This document shows, one piece after another, positions 51,871 to 64,000 of a stretch of DNA of 64,000 bases (position 1 is its first letter; the number at the start of each line of letters is the position of its first letter). Source of the stretch: Onchocerca volvulus (lineage: Eukaryota > Nematoda > Chromadorea > Rhabditida > Onchocercidae); NCBI GenBank assembly GCA_000499405.2, contig HG738139.1, positions 3,328,976-3,392,975 of the forward strand, in the 5' to 3' direction. Below the pieces are notes generated by a model. It was given only the letters and a program-made list of their open reading frames with translations. It was not told the DNA's origin and did not search any database. The translations under genes were made by a program, and so were the position numbers.

Positions 51871-54800
51871 CAATCGAGAGCACACATTATTATAATTTAC
51901 AGCAAATTTTATTGATGTTTTGAATTAGTGTTATCATTGCCAAACCGTTTATTATCATTGTTTTTTATTATAATTTTTTGAAATTTTAAAGTATTAAGGA
52001 ATTTTTTATTATAATTTTTGAAATTTAAAAATATCAAATTTCATGATTTTTTTTTCTCCAATTTTTGGCTATCATATTAATTTAATGAATCATTAACCAA
52101 GATTTTATCGATCAAATGATTCAAATTCGTTCATTAATTATATCTATACTATTAACAAATCCTTTTTTTTTCTTCTTTTTTTAAAAAAATAAAATTCCAA
52201 TCGATGAGGATCAGATTATTTCTGTTTGAAATATGAATTTTCACAAGGAGAATTTTTAAATTTCGAGAATTTCTCTTTTTTTTTTGGATAATTGAACGGA
52301 GATTAAAATAGTGAAGAAGTATTTGAATTTGACAATCTTGCTTGTCGAGATAATTGTTGTCGTAAAATTTTGATTGAATAAAGCTACTACTACTACTTCA
52401 ACTAACATTTTTTCATTTGTAATTTGACACTTTTCCTTTCTTCTTTTTTAAAATTGAAATTCAACCATCATTTTGAATGTTAACAAAAAACCTTCTTTAC
52501 CTGTAAATATTTGTATAAAAATTGTTAGATTTTAATTAAAATTTTGAGTATACGACATTTGAAGCCTCCTTGTAATCTTATATTTCGTACAATTTTCTAT
52601 TATTTTTATTATTACTATCAATATTTTTTTTGTAGTTTACTGCAAGAATATTTTAAAAATAAACTTTTTTTTCCATTATTTATTGTTAAAATATTAAAGT
52701 ATATCATATATTCAAATATATAATGTATAAAAATTTGTCTTTTCATATAGGAAATTTCAAAAATTAAATTTGAAATCTTTTCTTTTTTCATATAAAATTT
52801 ATGTTTTTTTTAAAATTAGTTTTTATTGTTATTAAATTAGAAACAAAAAATTAAATTTCTCAACGAGTTAAGCTATAATTGGAATTAGTATTATATATAA
52901 ATAATGATTATCAAAAATTAAATGCTAACCATAAATATTCAAATATTCAGTTTTTTTTTTCTAGATTTAAAAATAATAAGAAATTAAAACTAGGAAATTA
53001 AAATATTTCAATAATATATTTTGTATTATCACATATGTATGCATTTTATTATACTCTGCTACTATGCAAAAAATTTAATTTAATTTCAATCTATCGTTTT
53101 TCTCAAAACAAACAAAATTATTTGAGTATTTTGCTGATATTATAAATAGATTAAGTCAAATTAAAAAAAGAATTAAAAAGAAATTAAGTATTTTCTAAAT
53201 TAAAAACATAAAAATAAGTCATTCAAATTGCTTTTTTATAATTTACGACATTTCTTTTTTTTTCATTTTTCAAGCAGACATGTTATAGGGCTGTTAAAAA
53301 ATGAATTATAATGTACTATGAAATAAAGTATTTTTAAATAAGTAAAATAAAATAAAATATCGATAATAATAAGTAAATTTGTGATAACATTCTGAAGCAA
53401 TTCTTTTTTATCAATCTTTTTATTAATATATGAATGATAAACATATCAAATGTTATGTTATTCCTGTACAAGTATCAGTATCATTAGTTGATTATTTTTA
53501 TTTATACACGATATAGGAGTGATTGATAAGATCTAAAAGGTCAATTGATTAAATTTATTTTAAAAATTCAGCAATTTCAGTTTGAAATATAATTAAATTT
53601 TAGACATAAATTTAGAATGGGTAATGTGCAATTCAATCAGAGCCAAATTATCATCATAAATAGTTGAATTATAATTGAAATTAATATATTATACTTGAAA
53701 ATAATTGATTGAGAAATGTTTTCAATTCCATTGCCATCTCTGAGAAAAGTTGTAAGTTGAAGGATTTGAAATGAAATGATAATTGGACGATTGATTGATT
53801 GATTGAAATGTTAAGGAATAGAAATGAATGTCACAATTATCAGCAATTGAAAATTTCCTTAAAGCCTAAAATTTGCATAATAATAGTTTAGTAGTTTAGT
53901 GGGACAGAAAATTGATTTATCGATTAGATGGAACATAAAGAAATAAAACTAAAATTCTTCATCTATAATTTTAAAAATGTGATGATTCTGTTGTATGTGT
54001 AATACAAACGATTCTTTTTTTTTCCAAACTTTTTTCTAAAATTTAAAAATTATTCAAAAAATATCGCAAATTACGAAATATGATAGATGTATTAATTTTT
54101 ATGCAAAAATTTTAAATTATTAATTTTAGTTATTAAAATTTTTAAAAATTAACAGCTAAGGAAATAAATAGAATGTTTAGAAATTCAAATTATTATTTAT
54201 TCTTTACAGTTTGCAAAAATTTTATATTCTTTATTATGCATTCTTTATAAAATTTACATATCCTTTTACACTTACAGAAAAGATTTAAAAAGATTTTTAA
54301 ATTATTGAATTTTTCATTTTTTGAAAATTCTTGCGAAATATTTGAAAGAAATTGAATGTTTTATTCATTCTTCCAATTAATTTTTTTGATTTTCAATCGA
54401 ATCATTTTTTTTTGACAGTTAATAATGCTATACTAATTATATTTAATTACTATAATTTCTGCTACTTGTTACCATACATTTAATATCGTAATTAATTAAA
54501 TTAATCTTCTCTTTCCACCTTTTAAATATTAAATCGTTTTCCATCTTCCTTTTTTTTCATCATTTTAAAAATATTAGTTTTTATAAAATTATAAAATCAA
54601 TATGATGAAATCATCAATTTGAAAATAATGCAGCACTATTATTATTATTATTCCCTAGAAATAATGAATCAGTATCAGTAGATATGAATAAATTTGCTGA
54701 GTAATTTGAAAATTTCCATGAAAAAATTGTAAATTATTAGAAATTATAATCTCGAAAATATATTATTAAATTGAAACTTTTTAACCTTTTTCTCTTTTTC

Positions 54801-56600
54801 CTCCTTTTTTTTTTTTTTTGATTTATTATCATTTGTTGCAATCAATATCATTTTAGATTTTCAGTCCAGAATTTTTGATTTACTAATTATTGCATCGAAT
54901 TTATTTCAAATTTAGTTCAAAACATTTGATTTACCAATTCGTAGAATTACTCAAGTTTATTTCAAGATATTATCGTCAATATTTCATTGTTTAGAGTGTC
55001 TGGATAATAAATCCATTGAAGAAAATTTGTTAATCACTTAGGATTATATTAGATATTTAATTTTAAACAATCATTCTATTCTTTTATCAATTATCTTTGT
55101 CAGCAATAGTTTGTCTGATTTTTAATTTTTGAATTTGGCGTATTGGTATTTATGCTTAATTTTGAAAAACACTTAAATTTTAAAATCAAATAGCTATTGT
55201 AAATGAAACTATTTATTCATTTCCAATATGATATTTTCAAATAAGAAAATAGAAGTTCAATTCCTTCTCCTTAAAATTAATTATAATAAAAGGATAAGAA
55301 CCGAATTTTTTTCTTGTACAAAATTGATCAAGACAAAATATTTTATGATATGATGCAAAAATTTGTATGAGAATAGGATTTTGAATATTTAAAATTCAAA
55401 TTTCATAATTCAAATTTAATCGATAAAATATATCACATTGCGTTTTTGGAAAATAAAAATAATTATATGTTGCATATAATTATTTTTATGACTTAAATTG
55501 ATAATTTATGGCTAGTATTTGTTGATAATGCAAATAGATTATCATTAAATAAGAAATATTTACTTATTTTATATAAATTTTTTTCGTTTTTATAAAAAAA
55601 AAAAAAGAATTTCGTAAATGTTGCTCACACAACTTGTTATTATTTTGAAGCTTAAAATTTTTTGAACTAATACATTTCCAATTTAATTGCTTTTTAAAAT
55701 TCGAATTCTAAAATTTGAACTAATTTTGTTGAAAAAAAAAATTCTATATTTCTTTTGATATGTAAAAGACGATGAAAATGAATGCATTTACTAAAGGTCA
55801 TATCAATTTTACATTGTATATGTGTTTTTTTTCTTTTTTTTTTTTAAATGTTTTTTCAGCAAAAAATGTTTTTTTAAATACTTTTTCATGTCTATAAATT
55901 TAATAAAAAATTTTTGAAATTTTAATTTAAATTGTAAAATTTGTATTTTTGTCTTTTCAAATTTATGTTAATTAACTGATTAATTTGTTGTTATCAATAA
56001 TATTGTGAATTCAAACATTATGCAAACTCTTTCCATCAATTTTATTAATGTTGAAAAGCTTTTTGTGGGCAATAAAAATAGAAAATTTTTATTACTTTTG
56101 GCAAAAATTTAATAATTTTTCTCATTTATCAATATTATTAATTGTTAATTGATATTTTAATCAGTGAATTATGACATATTTATTAAAATGTGAAAAATTT
56201 TGATTTTATCATTGTCAAATAGCCAATCAATAATTCCGATTGACACATTTCACTTTAAATCATCTTCTTAACTTTAATTATTTTTTTTTTAACTAATTTG
56301 AATTCCATTATGTGATTGATAAGAAATGAATTACTTTAAAATATTTCAATTTTTCCTACATGCCTTATTAATTTATTTTCTAGTAATTTGTCATATTATT
56401 TCAAAATTTGATTAGAAATAAACAAATTAACATTATAATTGTTATCAAATTTTTGTTTACTTTAAACTAATTACATTTTCAAAACAGCCAATTAGCATAA
56501 ACGAGAATAATAACCTGATAATTAGAGATTTGTTAAATTCTTGTTTATTTAATCATTGTCAACCGAGACATATCATTATCAGCCGTTGGAAACAAATTAA

Positions 56601-56886
56601 ATGTACAATGAAACTAATTTAAATTTAAATTAAAAACAATATGAGATTGATCGATGAACCGATCAATTCAGTTCCCTGTTTTTTTATTTTTTATTTTTTG
56701 TTCATTTTTAAGTTGATCAATGAATTGAATAATTCAATTTTAACTTTATTTTACTTATATTTGTCCTGCTTAATAAATTATATATACATTGAAGCTAATT
56801 TAAATTTAAATTTAAAACAACATGGAATTGATCGGTAAATCGATTAATTCGATTCCATTTTCATTTTATTTTTATTTTTTTGACAT
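56601..56886. repeat. ~105-bp direct duplication (two copies 181 bases apart)
   Basis: Copy 1 (56601-56705) and copy 2 (56782-56886) share ACAWTGAARCTAATTTAAAT, then ATTGATCGRTRAAYCGATYA and a following ATTTTTATTTTTTT-rich tail. They differ at scattered positions, indicating an older duplication. Confidence 0.8.
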
Positions 56887-57654
56887 TGAAATATATTCAA
56901 TTCATTGATCAATAAATGTTATCGAAAAATCAATGCTTATATTGATAGGTAAATAAATGGACGCATACAATCATCTTAACAATATATTTATTTCCTTTTT
57001 TGATTATCAATAATTTTTGTGTATAATTTTGATTAATACTTTATCAAATTTCCGAATATGAACTTTGAATTTAAAATTTAACACTGATCTAAATTTTGAT
57101 CCGTTTTATAATCTCGATTTCTATATTCCTAAAAAAAAGGGATAGGAAAAAGTAATTTCAATCTAAACTTAAAATTTTACGTTTATTACAAAAATTAAAC
57201 CATTTCACCATAGCTAATCTAAAATGATTAATTAATTAGTTTATATAATTACTAAATGATATTTTAATTGATAAATAATTTTGACAAATTACCGCATATT
57301 ATTTCGGCTCTTTTTTTGGCTCTTTTAATATCGTCTTAAATTTAAATGCATGAGTGAACTATGTTCAAATTTTCTTTGAATTTTAAATTACATAACTTCT
57401 TATTGATAATTGAATTAGTAACTACCTCCAGAAATTGAAATAATCAAAAAATGATTTTTCTATTCTAATCATTTATTATATTTCTATCTGCTTGCAAATT
57501 ATCGTTGAAAATCATTCTTGTCAATATATTTATTTCACAAATTATTATCGGCATTACAATTTTTAAGTGATTAATTATCTTAGATTAATTGGATTGAAGT
57601 GATTTTTTTCTTATAATATAAAAATTTTTATTTTTTAGATTTTAATTACTTTTC

Positions 57655-57684
57655 TTTTTTTTTTTTTTTTGGGGGGGGGGGGGG
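57655..57684. repeat. T16-G14 homopolymer junction
   Basis: Sixteen T residues are followed directly by fourteen G residues, strongly at odds with the AT-rich surroundings. A G14 tract may form a quadruplex. Confidence 0.95.
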
Positions 57685-60600
57685 TTTGGAAGAAACGAGA
57701 TTATAAAGTGAGATTAAAATTTACATTTTAAATTACAAAATTATCGATTATTTCGAATTTTATGCATCTTTATATAAGTTTTTGCTACTTATTAATATTT
57801 AAGAATTTTTATTTTTACTTACTATTTATTTCAAATTTCTTCTCTTCATTTTTATCTATGAAAATTTGAAACTAACAATTATTCTATAATTTTTATCCAA
57901 AAAAAAGAAAATTTAATATCGAAAAGATAATATAACCTTCCCCTCCCAAAAAAAAAAAAAAAAATATATAATTTTTTCGAATTTTATATTTTTAAATTGA
58001 AATTTACAAAAAAAAAAAAAAAAAAAAGAAAAAAGAATTTAAATGTAAAACAGAAAACGATAAGGAAGAGAATTGCATATATGAGTGTGTGCATTCATTT
58101 CTGTCAAGAATTGTTATTTTTTCTTAAATAAAGAAAAAAAAAGCAAATGTGCGGTTGAAGGAATGTTTTGATGGAATTAAAAATAAATGCTGCATTTGCG
58201 AACAATATTGAACCTGTTTAATGCAGCTGCAAGTCACATGCAAACAATGTCTTTTTTTTTTATTTTATTTTTGATTTTCGATTACAAAATTATTCTTTTC
58301 CCTTTTATGAGTTCCTTATAGTTTCTTTTTTTGTTTCCTTTTCTTTTTTTTTTTTTTTCATTTCCAAAAATTTTTTGATTTTCTGTTAAAATTTTTTTTC
58401 TAAAATTCTTTACTAAAAGCAGTTTTTTCTCGTTTTTTTAAAAAAATTTTGTTAAAATTTAGCAATAAAATAAATACATTAATTTTAAAAAGTATCAATT
58501 TATAGAAAATGATTATTTGTGTATTTACGTGAAATTAACGATTTCTTGAAAGTTCTGTTCGATTTTTTTCTTCCGTTTTACACCGAACGTTGATTCTGAT
58601 CGAAGAATTGTATCATGAATCTTCGGTTTGTTGTTTTGAGATAAAACATGTTGTATAATTAAATTATTAAACGATTATTTGATTACTTAATTTGATTACC
58701 TAATATTTGTGAATATATTTACTAAGCATAAGTTAGTGGCATATTTAGTAAAACGTTATTTTTACTTAATTATATATTTGCCAATTTCGTTTTTTCAGTC
58801 TTTGATTTCTAAATCATTTCAATCAGATCATCAAGTATGGAATAGAAGAAAAGCAGGAAAAGTATAGCAAATTTATATTTGTTGTATGTTTTATCTTGGA
58901 AAGCTTTTGCCAAATATTTCATTCTTTCACATCAAAAGGATGATTCAATATTTCGAAAAAAAAAAAAAAAAAAAGAGAGAAAAAGCTATTGTACAAATTT
59001 ACAATTTAAATCGTATTTTTTCATGAAAATTTAAATTCAAATTTGGGAAAATAATCTTAATTTATTGGAAAAAAAAAAAGGAGCTTCCTAATTATTTCCG
59101 TTAATAAAGCAATTTCAATAAAGTGACATTTATGACAGTAAACTGACATTTGCGACATATAATCTTTGGTCGTTTGATTGGCATTACATAAGAAAAAATG
59201 GTGAATTATCATGTAAAATTTATATAAGATTATTGATGTGATAAGAGAAAATTTGTTAAAATTTCATAAAATATGATAAATATCATTGAGAACATTTTGT
59301 ATGCATGCATATTGTACATTATTGCAATCAGCATGCATTCTCTTGCATGCATTTGCATGCTAAGGTGCAAATGAGCAATATTTGGAAGTTTTTAATTAAT
59401 TGTAATGTGAAATTTGAAAAATCGATAATACAACTTGAACGGATAATATCAATGATTTTAAGTTGTTGTAAAGGCAACTGTTAAACTTGTATTGTAATGT
59501 TTTACTACAACTTATCACAACATATGGTTCTGCATTACAATTAAATAAACTTTCCAGTAAAATGTCACTCTCATTAGAATTAGTTTATTTGAACAATTTT
59601 AATATTTACTTAAAAATTATGTTTAATTTAAGCTTATGTATAATTTATGTGATTCAAGCATAATTTTTATTTTTAATATTCGATTTCTAGTTAAAATTAT
59701 CAAAACTTAAAATTCAGTTTGTTGTTTTTCATTTTAAAAAAAAAAGATATTATCAAATTTGAAATTAAGTTCATCATTATTTATCTCATGTTTATATGTT
59801 TATTTAAAGAATTAAATTTCAAGAATTTGTGCTTTCAATAACAAATACAGGCTATCTATCCGTTTATTTAGCTTTATACAAAATAAATATGGCTAATTGT
59901 AAAATACCGAAAATCTATCGAAATATCAAATTTCAAAAAATTTAACCAACGAATATGTCCGGTAGAATTGTTGTTGCTGTTGACCTTAATCTTTGTTTCG
60001 AATTTTAAGAGTTTTCATAAAAATTTTCCTTCCACTATCATCATTTTAAGTATAAAATTGCAGTATGCAGTTTGTAAAACTCTTATTTTTCGTTTAAACA
60101 TAATATGGAAATGTTCGAATTTGCTAAATTGCTAAATTCATCCTGAGAACTTAATTGTAAATGACTGTTAATTAATTCATTAATAAGCAAATTGTAGTTT
60201 CCTGTTTCTCCTTAACCTACTATTCTTATTCTTTGACCTTTTGTGTATTTCAAATCTCTAACATTTTTTTGAATTTCATTTCATAATTTTCGATACATTT
60301 TCATAGACTTTTGTTTCATCATATTATAGATTATCGATTTCAATTACCATTCGATTAGTTTTATTCATTGCTAGTTAATATCGATTTCAATTATCGATCA
60401 ATTAGTTAAAAAAATTAAATTGCTACTGAAATCTAAATGTTTAAAATTTAAATGATTTGATAAAAATTAGTACAAGTTCTAATACAAAAGGCATTATTTT
60501 TCTTCAGCTATTATTCTTTTGCATTTCTCTTATCAAATATCTTTACATATATATTTACTAATAATTAATAACTCATTAATCGGATGGTAAATTGAAATAA

Positions 60601-61231
60601 CGAAATTATTATTTTTTTTTATTTTCAGGATATAATGCTGCAAATCCAAGAAATCTCACCTATTCTGCAAGAATTTTATTGATTACTAATTAATTAAACT
60701 TCTGTCTATTTCAACCTATACAATTATTGATATTTTAGAATTTTCATTTCAAATATATTGAAACTGTCACTTCTCATTTCAGATATATTAAAACTGCCTG
60801 ATAATTGAATGCTCAATAGAAATTCATTTCATATATTTTCAACCTATTACTGCAAATATATTCATTTCTATGCAGTTCTATATGCAACGACTAATTAGAT
60901 GAATCAAATTAATGAATTCAAACAAAAAAAAAAAGTCTCAGAATTAATTTTAATTCATCGGAATGAAAGAATTAAAATTAATTCTTTTTAATTGCTCAAT
61001 GAAGAAATAAAAAAAAAAAACAAATTGTTTGATTAATTGCTATATGAAATAATATCAAATGCAATATTACTATTTATTACAACAATTATTTCCATTCATT
61101 CATACACATTCATCTGTTAATTGCTGTTGCGAAATTGGTAAAGGCTAAGAAATTATCGATTTTTTCAATCCAATTATCGATTTTTTTCAAGCCAAGCTAT
61201 TTAACGATAATTAGCAGAAAAAACAATTACA

Positions 61232-62607
61232 ATGAATATAGCAATATTTGTGATATTTGCAATTCGATTACCATCTTTTGATGGTATTTTGTATGATTTT
61301 ACTGTATCTGATCCAGCTTGTAATTTAATGATACCAATTTATAATCAAAATATCATTTCACCATTGAAACAAAATATTTTTAAAATTCGTATTTTTGATA
61401 GCAATGATCATGAAACATTCGAATATGATGCAGAAAATAAGCAAATTTTACAAGGTTAAATTTTTTTTCCATTTTTTGATTAATTAATTACTTTTTTTTT
61501 GAATTTGAAATTTTTTCAATGCAACATTTCTCAAGGTTTTTATTTTATATTTTAAAATTTAAAGTTTTTTTTTTTTTTTAAGAAAGTGAGTAAATTTTTA
61601 CAAAAATTCATCTAATCATTCAAAAATAATATTTATCAGTGTTATGAATAAATTTTCCATCTGTTTAAAGAGATTCCTTTTATTAAAACTAATCATTTCA
61701 TTTAATTTACTCATTGAATTTGAAGTTATACCAATTATTTGAATTTCTTCTTTTTTTTTTTTTTTTTTGGGGAAAAAAAAAGAATAAAATTTTAAAAGAA
61801 AAACAATGTTTTTTTTTTTTTAAATTTTTTATATACTTTTTTTTTTTAAATACTTTTTTTTTTAAATTTTAAAATTTTATATTTATGTGCAATAATTCGA
61901 ATAAATAAATATTTTATAATTTTTAATTTTTTCTAAAAAAAAATTAATTTCTAGTACGGGTGGAAGGTGGTCCATTTGAACGAGCACAAATACAGGCTCG
62001 TTCGATCATCAATCCGACAACTCAAACAGGACGATTTGTCCCACCGATACCGGACTACTTCAAACTGGTCAACTGTAGCGGTCATTACGGTCAGTTCAAG
62101 AGTTATTTTAGGAATGATTGATATATTGATATTGATTGATATCTTTTGATACTTTCATCTTTCGATTTTTATTTCATTCTGTTATTTAGAGCAAGAATTG
62201 AAAGAAATTTTCGAATTTTTAATAATATAATAAAAATGCTTTTTTTTTTTTACTTTATCACCAAATCTTTTTTATTCATTTTTTATCAATTTTTCAAATT
62301 CATTTCTTACTATCTTATCGATTTTTATTTCAATTTCTTTTTTTTCATTTTGATCAAATTTCAATTTTGTAATGAAAATGTTGAATTTATAAAAAAAAGA
62401 ACTTTTTATCAACTTGATTGATAAAATTTTCACATAATTACTGCTTCATTTTAATAAATGATAATTGACGATACGATTTAAATCATTCAATTAATTATCA
62501 TTCATAAAGTTAAATATTTAAGCGTACGAACACGTTGCTAAAATGATACGTTAAAATTTCGTCAATTTTTGTGCGTTTCAAATTTTTTATTAAATTTAAA
62601 ATTTATC

Positions 62608-62641
<34 letters not shown>

Positions 62642-63601
62642 GGAAGTGCGATAATTAACGATGGTATCGTTTCTCGAAGACATTCCAGCTTAAGATGGCA
62701 ACCGCCGAATATTCCATCCGGAGCGATCATCTTCTTGGCAAGTATCATACATTCGAAACAGTTGTATCACATCCGATCATCCTTCCTTTCACCAATTTCA
62801 AATTCTACTCGATGTTTGTTTCAAGTTGTTTTAATTTTTTTTCTTGTAAATTAATTCAATTCTCTAAAATCAATAAAAAATATACTTTAATTTCCGATTT
62901 TGATTTATTTGTATTTAATTTCATATCATTTGTTCTGCAATTAGATTAGTATATATTCCGATATATTAATATTTCGATTATTTCAATTTATCATTTAATA
63001 AACTTTTAAATATGCATAGTTTGAAATATATAATAATATTATCTTTTATAAATCTTACGTGAGTTTATGTAAGTTTATATTTTACGTAATTTTAAGCTTA
63101 ATAGTAAGCTTAAAATTTACGAAAAAATTAGTTTTAATCTTTGTTTTTTTTTTAAATTATCTTTGCAATCAATACATATTTCAATATATAACGATTAACT
63201 CACGTAACCTCACGTTACGTCATCTTCGAATATTTCACGTTATTTCTGTTTGTTTCATTTAATCGAACCTAAAACTTGAATTAAACCCTTCAATATACGC
63301 TTATCTTCAAATATCAGTGTGCTATTTCTGAAAAAAAAAAAAGAAAGCATTTCTTTTGGTGTTGCTAAGAAATTCAAAAACGAAATTTTAAAATGAAAAT
63401 TATGAATTTAAAAAATTTTTTGAAATAATTTTAGTAACAAAACAAGGTTGTGGTACTTCATATGGATGTTTTAAAATTGGTCGTCATCAATGTTTATTTG
63501 GTGAAACTTGTCGTTTTTCACTAAAATGGCGTTGTTATAAGAAATCAATGATCGTTGAAGCGACACATTATGGTCATGTCGCTTCATTTGGCTTAACTGA
63601 A
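61232..63601 (+). CDS. Reelin-DOMON protein, FRRS1-like ferric-chelate reductase family (N-terminal part; runs off right edge)
   Basis: Four exons: 61232-61454, 61955-62089, 62643-62813, 63435-63601. The first three introns are all phase 1; 232 residues are encoded before the window ends. A short hydrophobic signal peptide (1-18) precedes a Reelin domain with DPACNLMIP (27-35), TGRFVPP (99-105), C115, LRWQPP (136-141) and the SGAIIFLASII strand. A DOMON-like start follows: CGTSYGCF (182-189), C196, C202 and W208. In FRRS1/SDR2-type proteins this order continues into a cytochrome b561 membrane domain that reduces ferric iron; that part would lie beyond the window. The donor of exon 3 is the weakest call: CGAT|GTTTGT at 62813 keeps phase and the Reelin tail, while GCAA|GTATCA is also in phase. 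Introns are full of poly-T runs. Confidence 0.85.
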
Positions 63602-64000
63602 GTATGCAAATTTTGATTTTATTTTATGTAATTTTAGGAGAAATTTTTCATGCATATATGATATGATACTTAAGTACTTAATTAATCACTTACTCAATAT
63701 GATCAATCAATTTAAAATATACTTTTAATTAAATTTGCAAAAAGAAAGATAAACAATAGCCTAAATTAGTAATTTAATGATTATAAGATCTAGTAAGAAC
63801 AGGTTTAAATGATAATTGATAAATGAAAAAGTTAATCAATGATAAATGATGTTAACTAAAGGACATATAATTTATTAATGAATATTTCCACTTTATTCCA
63901 GTCTCATTTATATTAACTAATTTATATAGCATTGACCTTTAACCCTAATAAGTAACCTTTTTTTTTGATTATTTATTTACCTTATATTTATTCTATTATT
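63602..64000 (+). other. Intron following exon 4 of the Reelin-DOMON gene
   Basis: Starts with the donor GTATGC after TTAACTGAA. No further exon is recognisable before the window ends. Confidence 0.6.

Larger units (their letters stand above)
37821..61231. other. Gene-poor 23-kb intergenic region
   Basis: No multi-exon gene or domain can be supported on either strand. Contents are long poly-A/poly-T runs, simple repeats, a minisatellite (44878-45290), a repeat cluster (49609-50362), short GC-richer islands (50363-50563, 51215-51440), TGCATG clusters (40745-40800, 48398-48420, 59301-59360), a direct duplication (56601-56886) and a G14 tract (57671-57684). Open frames here are short, low in complexity and mostly Phe/Leu/Lys/Asn/Ile, as expected of random AT-rich DNA. 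Confidence 0.6.

Noticed and set aside
58189..58227. Small hairpin GCTGCATT...AATGCAGC, considered as a microRNA precursor
   Set aside because: Only an 8-bp stem with a 23-base loop; too short for a precursor and no known seed recognised.
1..64000. tRNA, rRNA, spliced-leader RNA and complete transposase or reverse-transcriptase genes
   Set aside because: None could be recognised by eye on either strand; a covariance-model or translated search was not possible, so short RNA genes may have been missed.

Overview
The window looks like nuclear DNA of a nematode. It is very AT-rich (roughly four-fifths A+T by eye), genes are split into many short exons with GT..AG introns and T-rich TTTCAG-type acceptors, and several start codons sit a few bases after an acceptor-like site, as expected for spliced-leader trans-splicing. 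The long introns would suit a spirurid/filarial-type (clade III) worm better than Caenorhabditis, but that placement is inference. There are no bacterial-type operons, no rRNA, no tRNA that I could see and no CRISPR.

Six multi-exon genes can be supported. Only the first two run on the minus strand. (1) 13940 down to 385, continuing past the left edge: the N-terminal, extracellular half of a Cys-loop GABA-A-type receptor subunit of the GAB-1/HG1-like group, in six exons over 13.5 kb. (2) 23807 down to 18347: a complete ten-exon SLC22-type (organic cation/anion transporter-like) major facilitator protein of 542 residues. (3) 26446-28559: a six-exon protein with a Cys2...His-Cys zinc-binding motif (RYYR-CCHC/FLYWCH-like); its 5' end carries a tandem exon duplication in which the two copies are open in different reading frames. 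(4) 30902-32324: a four-exon REEP5/YOP1-type ER-shaping protein of 212 residues. (5) 37274-37820: a two-exon small secreted Thr/Ser-rich protein ending in eleven histidines. (6) 61232-63601, continuing past the right edge: Reelin domain followed by the start of a DOMON domain, as in FRRS1-like ferric-chelate reductases.

Between 37821 and 61231 lies about 23 kb with no gene I can support. It is filled with homopolymer runs, microsatellites, a degenerate ~41-bp minisatellite, a repeat cluster built on GATATCATATCAGTAAA, a ~100-bp direct duplication, and a T16-G14 tract. GGTCA / AGGTCAAAGGTCA (DR1-like nuclear-receptor) motifs recur in the intergenic DNA: in a hairpin-containing repeat array after gene 4, in a GC-richer island before gene 5, and at 44.6 and 51.2 kb.

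The six genes are functionally unrelated (ion channel, solute transporter, probable DNA/zinc-binding protein, ER membrane shaper, secreted peptide, membrane oxidoreductase) and there is no sign that they act together. Exon boundaries were derived by hand from splice consensus, phase continuity and family resemblance; all internal phases agree for the models given. No previously undescribed multi-gene system is evident. The most unusual items are the frame-switched exon duplication in gene 3 and the DR1-like repeat array.
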